DNA of 64,000 bases from Marisa cornuarietis. Lineage: Eukaryota; Mollusca; Gastropoda; Architaenioglossa; Ampullariidae. Of the stretch, positions 57,705 through 64,000 are shown one piece after another. Below the pieces are notes generated by a model. It did no database searches. It worked only from the letters and a program-made list of their open reading frames with translations, and was not told the DNA's origin. Positions within the stretch are counted from its first letter, which is position 1, and each line of letters opens with the position of its first letter. The position numbers were made by a program, and so were the translations under genes. The stretch covers positions 1,411,215 through 1,475,214 of the forward strand of contig SMMW01000077.1 of assembly GCA_004794655.1 (NCBI GenBank). Direction: 5' to 3'.

Positions 57705-60700
57705 TAATATACATATAATAGAGATAGAGTGACGTCCCTTCGCCTAACTGGCTTGAGGGGACGGCTCTCTGTCGTTTTTGTCGTGTTTTTGTATCGTCCG
57801 TCGTATTTTGAGTTTCGGCAACCCTTATTATGATGAAGTCGCCATCCTTGCTCCTCTACAAGACTGCTGCATGTTGAGGACGTCCACTGGGAACAGCCTG
57901 CAGCTGTAGCGGGATGGTGTTCTCAGCAGGGCCATGAAAGAGGTGTTGCGATCCGACCCCATCCGCCCGGTCTTGATAGACAGCCTTTTCCCGGCACTGG
58001 ACGGACGGCTGAAGACAGTATTTCAGAAACTGGACATATGCGTGCAGACAACTGGCTTGGACAATGTGCTAGTCCATGATGGCCATTGATACTGTCTTGT
58101 TGGATTTGGACTTCATGACTGGCGCGGTGGTGTGGGATTCATGTTTTCATCAGTGAACTTGAGCGTGTGCTGGCCTTCCAGTGACACTTGTGCCTTCTGT
58201 TGGATGTTGGATTGTCTGTGGAGTGTATGACATGTTTGAAATTTGTTGTATGGAGTGTATTCCGGCTTGTATGACATGTGTCATATTTGTTGTATGGAGT
58301 GTATTCCGGCTTGTATGACATGTTTGATATTTGTTGTATGGAGTGTATTCCGGCTTGTATGACATGTGTCATATTTGTTGTATGGAGTGTATTCCGGCTT
58401 GTATGACATGTTTGATATTTGTTGTATGGAGTGTATTCCTGCTTGTATGACATGTGTGATATTTGTTGTATGGAGTGTATTCCGGCTTGTATGACATGTG
58501 TGATATTTGTTGTATGGAGTGTATTCCGGCTTGTATGACATGTTGGATATTTGTTGTATGGAGTGTATTCCGGCTTGTATGCCATGTTTGATATTTGTTG
58601 TATGGAGTGTATGACATGTTTGATATTTGTTGTATGGAGTGTATTCCGGCTTGTATGACATGTTTGATATTTGTTGTATGGAGTGTATTCCGGCTTGTAT
58701 GACATGTTTGATATTTGTTCTATGGAGTGTATTCCGGCTTGTATGACATGTTGGATATTTGTTGTATGGAGTGTATTCCGGCTTGTATGACATGTTGGAT
58801 ATTTGTTGTATAGAGTGTATTCCGGCTTGTATGACATGTTTGATATTTGTTGTATGGAGTGTATTCCGGCTTGTATGACATGTTTGATATTTGTTGTATG
58901 GAGTGTATTCCGGTTTGTATGACATGTTTGATATTTGTTGTATGGAGTGTATTCCGGCTTGTATGCCATGTTTGATATTTGTTGTATGGAGTGCATTACA
59001 TGTTTGATATTTGTTGTATGGAGTGTATTCCGGCTTGTATGACATGTTTGATATTTGTTGTATGGAGTGTATTCCGGCTTGTATGACATGTTTGATATTT
59101 GTTCTATGGAGTGTATTCCGGCTTGTATGACATGTTGGATATTTGTTGTATGGAGTGTATTCCGGCTTGTATGACATGTTGGATATTTGTTGTATAGAGT
59201 GTATTCCGGCTTGTATGACATGTTTGATATTTGTTGTATGGAGTGTATTCCGGCTTGTATGACATGTTTGATATTTGTTGTATGGAGTGTATTCCGGCTT
59301 GTATGACATGTTTGATATTTGTTGTATGGAGTGTATTCCGGCTTGTATGACATGTTGGATATTTGTTCTATGGAGTGTATTCCGGCTTGTATGACATGTT
59401 GGATATTTGTTGTATAGAGTGTATTCCGGCTTGTATGACGTGTTGATATTTGTTGTATGGAGTGTATTCCGGCTTGTATGACATGTTGGATATTTGTTGT
59501 ATGGAGTGTATTCCGGCTTGTATGACATGTTAGATATTTGTTGTATGGAGTGTATTCCGGCTTGTATGACATGTTGGATATTTGTTGTATGGAGTGTATT
59601 CCGAATTGTATGACATGTGTGATATTTGTTGTATAGAGTGTATTCCGGCTTGTATGACATGTTGGATATTTGTTGTATGAAGTGTATTCCGGTTTGTATG
59701 ACATGTTGGATATTTGTTGTATGGAGTGTATTCCGGTTTGTATGACATGTTGGATATTTGTTGTATGGAGTGTATTCCGGCTTGTGTGACATGTGTGATA
59801 TTTGTTGTATGGAGTGTATTCCGGCTTGTATGACATGTTGGATATTTGTTGTATGGAGTGTATTCTGGCTTGTATGACATGTTGGATATTTGTTGTATGG
59901 AGTGTATTCCGGCTTGTATGACATGTTGGATATTTGTTGTATGGAGTGTATTCCGGCTTGTATGACATGTTGGATATTTGTTGTATGAGTGTATTCCGGA
60001 TTGTATGACGTGTTGGATATTTGTTGTATGGAGTGTATTCCGGTTTGTATGACATGTTGGATATTTGTTGTATGGAGTGTATTCCGGTTTGTATGACATG
60101 TTGGATATTTGTTGTATGGAGTGTATTCCGGCTTGTGTGACATGTGTGATATTTGTTGTATGGAGTGTATTCCGGCTTGTATGACATGTTAGATATTTGT
60201 TGTATGGAGTGTATTCCGGCTTGTATGACATGTTGGATATTTGTTGTATGGAGTGTATTCCGGTTTGTATGACATGTTGGATATTTGTTGTATGGAGTGT
60301 ATTCCGGCTTGTATGACATGTTGGATATTTGTTGTATGGAGTATATTCCGGCTTGTATGACATGTTGGATATTTGTTGTATGGAGTATATTCGGCTTGTA
60401 TGACATGTTGGATATTTGTTGTATGGAGTGTATTCCGGCTTGTATGACATGTTGATATTTGTTGTATGGAGTGGTTTGTATTCTATGGAGTGTATTCCGG
60501 CTTGTATGACATGTTGGATATTTGTTGTATGGAGTGTATTCCGGCTTGTATGACATGTTGGATATTTGTTGTATGGAGTGTATTCCGGCTTGTATGACAT
60601 GTTGGATATTTGTTGTATGGAGTGTATTCCGGCTTGTATGACATGTTAGATATTTGTTGTATGGAGTGTATTCCGGCTTGTATGACATGTTGGATATTTG

Positions 60701-61755
60701 TTGTATGGAGTGTATTCCGAATTGTATGACATGTGTGATATTTGTTGTATAGAGTGTATTCCGGCTTGTATGACATGTTGGATATTTGTTGTATGAAGTG
60801 TATTCCGGTTTGTATGACATGTTGGATATTTGTTGTATGGAGTGTATTCGGTTTGTATGACATGTTGGATATTTGTTGTATGGAGTGTATTCCGGCTTGT
60901 ATGACATGTTGGATATTTGTTGTATGGAGTGTATTCCGGCTTGTATGACATGTTGGATATTTGTTGTATGGAGTGTATTCTGGCTTGTATGACATGTTTG
61001 ATATTTGTTGTATGGAGTGTATTCTGGCTTGTATGACATGTTTGATATTTGTTGTATGGAGTGTATTCCGGCTTGTATGACATGTTGGATATTTGTTGTA
61101 TGGAGTGTATTCCGGCTTGTATGACATGTTGGATATTTGTTGTATGAGTGTATTCCGGATTGTATGACGTGTTGGATATTTGTTGTATGGAGTGTATTCC
61201 GGTTTGTATGACATGTTGGATATTTGTTGTATGGAGTGTATTCCGGTTTGTATGACATGTTGGATATTTGTTGTATGGAGTGTATTCCGGCTTGTGTGAC
61301 ATGTGTGATATTTGTTGTATGGAGTGTATTCCGGCTTGTATGACATGTTAGATATTTGTTGTATGGAGTGTATTCCGGCTTGTATGACATGTTTGATATT
61401 TGTTGTATGGAGTGTATTCCGGCTTGTATGACATGTTGGATATTTGTTGTATGGAGTGTATTCCGGCTTGTATGACATGTTGGATATTTGTTGTATGGAG
61501 TATATTCCGGCTTGTATGACATGTTGGATATTTGTTGTATGGAGTGTATTCCGGCTTGTATGACATGTTGGATATTTGTGCTGAGGACTGTGTTCTTGCT
61601 GTGTGTGACGCTGTGTGTGACGCTGCCCTGTGACGTGGAGGAGACTACACAACTACATTTTGTCGTCATCTTATTTTTTGACGTCAGCGCCTTGAGCTGT
61701 CCACAGGCCAGGATTTGGCGCTATACAAGCCAACATTATTATTATTATTATTATA
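57705..61755. mobile_element. Composite element with an expanded 44-bp internal array
   Basis: A unique 0.5-kb left segment (57705-58208), a 3.4-kb array and a 0.18-kb right segment ending in GGCGCTATACAAGCCAACAT(TAT)n, the 3' end style of many SINE-like retroposons. Array units of the acceptor type lie on both sides (56117-57690 and 61757-61990), so the block looks inserted into that array. No clear target duplication. Confidence 0.55.
58209..61577. repeat. 44-bp tandem array, about 76 copies
   Basis: Unit GGCTTGTATGACATGTTGGA then TATTTGTTGTATGGAGTGTATTCC. 44 is not a multiple of 3, so a minus-strand frame cycles through all three phases and stays open for about 1,170 codons with a 44-residue period. 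Confidence 0.97.
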
Positions 61756-61756
61756 C

Positions 61757-61990
61757 ACACAATACATGGCCTGCACACAGAGACACAGACACACAGTATA
61801 CACACAATACATGGCCTGCACACAGAGACACAGACACACAGTATACACACAATACATGGCCTGCACACAGAGACACAGACACACAGTATACACACAATAC
61901 ATGGCCTGCACACAGAGACACAGACACACAGTATACACACAATACATGGCGTGCACACAGAGACACAGACACATAATATACACATAGTAT
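61757..61990. repeat. Second block of the exon 2 acceptor-type array
   Basis: Five copies of ACACAATACATGGCCTGCAC plus ACAGAGACACAGACACACAGTAT, the same family as 56117-57690. Confidence 0.95.
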
Positions 61991-62281
61991 ACACACATAG
62001 TTAATAAACACAATATTATATATAATTATATAATAATGAAACCTGATATTTTGACTGTCACTATGATAATTTTGAGGTTTCTAGTCTGTGTGATGCTGGC
62101 AGGTCTGTCTGTCTGTCTGTGTGTGTGTGGTGTGGAGAGGCCTGGCTAAATGTCTGGCACTGGGAGGCTTGTCTGTCTGTCTGGTGCTTGGAGTTCTGTC
62201 TGTCTGCTGGTCAATGTGATGTGAGAGCTCTGCCTGCCTGTCTGTTTGTTATTTTTGTCTGTCTGTCTGTGTGTAACTCAC

Positions 62282-62378
62282 ACAAGCGAATTGTTGAGCG
62301 GAGTGTCGTCCACCCATGAGTACTTGCCGTCCTGAAACTTGATGCCTATCCACCAGCTGTCGACACTGGGTACAGCTG
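62282..62378 (-). CDS. Exon 1: CTLD1, WIG-strand segment
   Basis: Phase 1 in, phase 2 out. Encodes 'DSWWIGIKFQDGKYSWVDD' followed by 'TPLNNSL', the central CTLD strand and start of the long loop, with no EPN motif. The donor is GT followed by GTGAGTT. The acceptor is a tandem CAGCAG (NAGNAG), so the start could be 62378 or 62375 with gain or loss of one Ala. The N-terminal half of this domain is upstream, outside the window. Confidence 0.85.
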
Positions 62379-62670
62379 CTGTGAAGTCAGCCAGTGTTTG
62401 AAACAACCAGTCCTGTACATTGCCCCGTGTGTTATGTTTGTAACAGTTTTCTTGCAGTAAACAAAATAACTATAATTACATGTCACTCATTACAGTCAAC
62501 AAACTAACTACTGTTAACTATTGGTATTGTACAAAGTAGATGTCCATAAAAGAAAGAACAAGAAGTACAGCAAACAAAACTTAAAAGGACATTCACATCA
62601 GTGTACAATCACAGAGGCCCATCATACCTCCATTTCAATCTGTGGGAGACCAACCTACAACCTACACCGC
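62379..62670. other. Intron upstream of exon 1, unique sequence
   Basis: No CTLD N-terminal half could be found here or in the rest of the window, so the preceding exon lies beyond 64000. Confidence 0.55.
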
Positions 62671-62674
62671 AAAT

Positions 62675-63385
62675 GACATTTATTAGGAGGTACTAACAAG
62701 GAACTGCAAGACCTCACCAACAGACTGACAGACAGCTCAAACGCATATGGAATGGAGACCAGCACTGAAAAGAGCAAAGTTATGATCAACGGTAACGGCA
62801 AAGCAGAGATCTATATGAACGGGGTACAGCTCCAAGAGGTCAGCAGCTTCAAGTACTTGGGAGCCACCCTCTCCAAGGACGGCAGCTCCACGCAAGATAT
62901 CCGCATCAGGATCGCAACAGCAACAGCAGCAATGGCTAGGCATAGATAGGATCTGGCATAGCCACAAGATAAGGTTCACTACCAAGTACAGGCTGTACAA
63001 ATCCCTGGTAGTGCTGATCCTGCTCTACGGATGTGACACGTGGACTGTGCTCACCGACACGGAAAGGAAAATCCAGACATTGGAGAACAAGTGTCTGAGG
63101 AGGCTGCTCCGGATCTCATACAAAAGAACATAAAACCAACGACTTTGTACGAAACAAGATAGCCACACTGGTAGGACACCTGGAACCTCTACTATTAACA
63201 GTCAAGTGACGTATGCTGGTCTTCTTTGGTCACGTGACCCGGCACGACACCCTGTCGAAGACTGTCCTTCAAGGCAGGGTGCAGGGTGGCCGACACCGCG
63301 GTGGTCAGAGAAAGAACTGACTTACGAACATCAAAGACTGGACTGGTCGTCCTGTACAGGACCTGCTGACTATCGCCCACAATAG
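62675..63385 (+). mobile_element. 5'-truncated RTE-like LINE fragment
   Basis: Plus-strand translation gives 'MINGNGKAEIYMNGVQLQEV', 'FKYLGATLSKDG', 'LYKSLVVLILLYGCDTWTVL' and 'IQTLENKCLRRLLRIS', the region just after the catalytic DD of an RTE-like reverse transcriptase. Frameshifts near 62945 and 63130. Same family as 12490-13205. Confidence 0.8.
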
Positions 63386-63612
63386 GTACTCGTGACACAG
63401 ACTGTGTCATATAGTAATGTACTCGTGACACAGACTGTGTCATATAGTAATGTACTCGTGACAGACTGTGTCATATAGTAATGTACTCGTGACACAGACC
63501 GTGTCATATAGTAATGTACTCGTGACACAGACTGTGTCATATAGCAATGTCTCGTGACACAGACTGTGTCATATAGTAATGTACTCATGACAGATCGTGT
63601 CATATAGTTACC
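63385..63612. repeat. About 38-bp tandem, 6 copies
   Basis: Unit GTACTCGTGACACAGACTGT plus GTCATATAGTAAT, starting exactly where the LINE fragment ends. Confidence 0.94.
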
Positions 63613-63617
63613 GCGCT

Positions 63618-64000
63618 ATCGAGCCTTGTGATGGGGGAACTGTGGTGGAGAACCTTGTGATGGGGGGAACTGTGGTGGTGGGCTTGTGATGGGGGAACTG
63701 TGGTGGAGAACCTTGTGATGGGGGAACTGTGGTGGGGAACCTTGTGATGGGTGAACTGTGGTGGAGAACCTTCTGATGTGGGAACTGTGGTGGGGAACCT
63801 TGTGATGGGTGAACTGTGGTGGAGAACCTTGTGATGAGGGGAACTGTGGTGGGGAACCTTGTGATGGGTGAACTGTGGTGGAGAACCTTCTGATGGGGGA
63901 ACTGTGGTGGGGAACCTTATGATGGGTGAACTGTGGTGGAGAACCTTGTGATGGGGGTAACTGTGGTGGGGAACCTTGTGATGGGGGGAACTGTTGTGGT
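63618..64000. repeat. 28-30 bp tandem array, at least 13 copies
   Basis: Unit CCTTGTGATGGGGGAACTGT plus GGTGGAGAA. Cut by the window end. Confidence 0.96.

Larger units (their letters stand above)
578..62378 (-). other. Multi-CTLD lectin gene (mannose-receptor-like), internal part, 35 exons
   Basis: The minus strand carries CTLD-coding exons from one end of the window to the other. Seen directly: conserved Cys, WIG(L), EPN/WND-type and C-terminal 'ICK'-like motifs bounded by GT/AG sites, with matching phase at every one of 34 junctions. Each CTLD is split over two to four exons. Inferred product: a large secreted or membrane lectin with at least 11 tandem CTLDs and Thr/Pro linkers, comparable in layout to macrophage mannose receptor-like proteins. 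The signal peptide, any membrane anchor and both termini lie outside the window, so localisation is unknown. EPN is present in CTLD4, 5, 8 and 9 and absent from the other domains where that region is visible. Coding DNA is about 7% of the span. Transcription could not be checked, and two adjacent genes cannot be fully excluded, although no stop or promoter break separates the exons. Confidence 0.85.

Noticed and set aside
58139..61669. Minus-strand open frame of about 1,176 codons with a 44-residue period
   Set aside because: It is the three-phase reading of a stop-free 44-bp tandem unit, with comparable frames in other phases. No domain, start context or splice support.

Overview
The window reads as invertebrate nuclear DNA, most likely from a mollusc or a related marine lophotrochozoan. 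This is inferred from three things: a giant multi-C-type-lectin gene with Thr/Pro spacers, an exon with paired ShKT domains, and a non-LTR retrotransposon whose first ORF carries a 2A-like peptide. There are no bacterial operons, rRNA genes or CRISPR arrays.

One gene dominates. It lies on the minus strand, runs through almost the whole window (about 62378 down to 578) and is open at both ends. I resolved 35 exons by reading the C-type lectin domain (CTLD) code between GT and AG splice sites. All 34 successive junctions have matching codon phase. Together the exons give about 4.45 kb of coding sequence (about 1,480 residues): 11 CTLDs, the first and last partial, joined by short Thr/Pro-rich linkers. 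CTLD 4, 5, 8 and 9 keep the EPN motif typical of mannose-type Ca2+/sugar binding. The others have lost it. One further phase 1-1 exon encodes two ShKT domains and lies inside the long intron that splits CTLD6.

Nearly every intron is filled by its own tandem array with a 20-104 bp unit. Tandem repeats make up well over half of the window. Many arrays abut an exon, and several copy the splice junction itself, so the pre-mRNA would contain rows of decoy donors or acceptors. The clearest cases are at 5.1-6.8 kb (exon end plus donor, about 23 copies), 17.2-17.7 kb (donor, 11 copies of 42 bp, in frame), 18.8-19.0 kb (donor, 3 copies), 33.8-35.1 kb (acceptor) and 56.1-57.6 kb (acceptor, about 34 copies).

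Mobile DNA sits mostly inside these arrays. There is a near full-length plus-strand LINE (about 21.04-27.77 kb) with an intact ORF1 and a broken ORF2. A tRNA-derived SINE with a 9-bp target duplication sits in that LINE's 3' UTR. There is also a 571-bp solo-LTR-like element with a 5-bp duplication (37340-37910), fragments of other LINEs (12.5-13.2, 35.4-35.7 and 62.7-63.4 kb), and a composite element at 57.7-61.75 kb that contains a 3.4-kb array of a 44-bp unit. The many long open frames inside the arrays are products of stop-free repeat units and are not called as genes.
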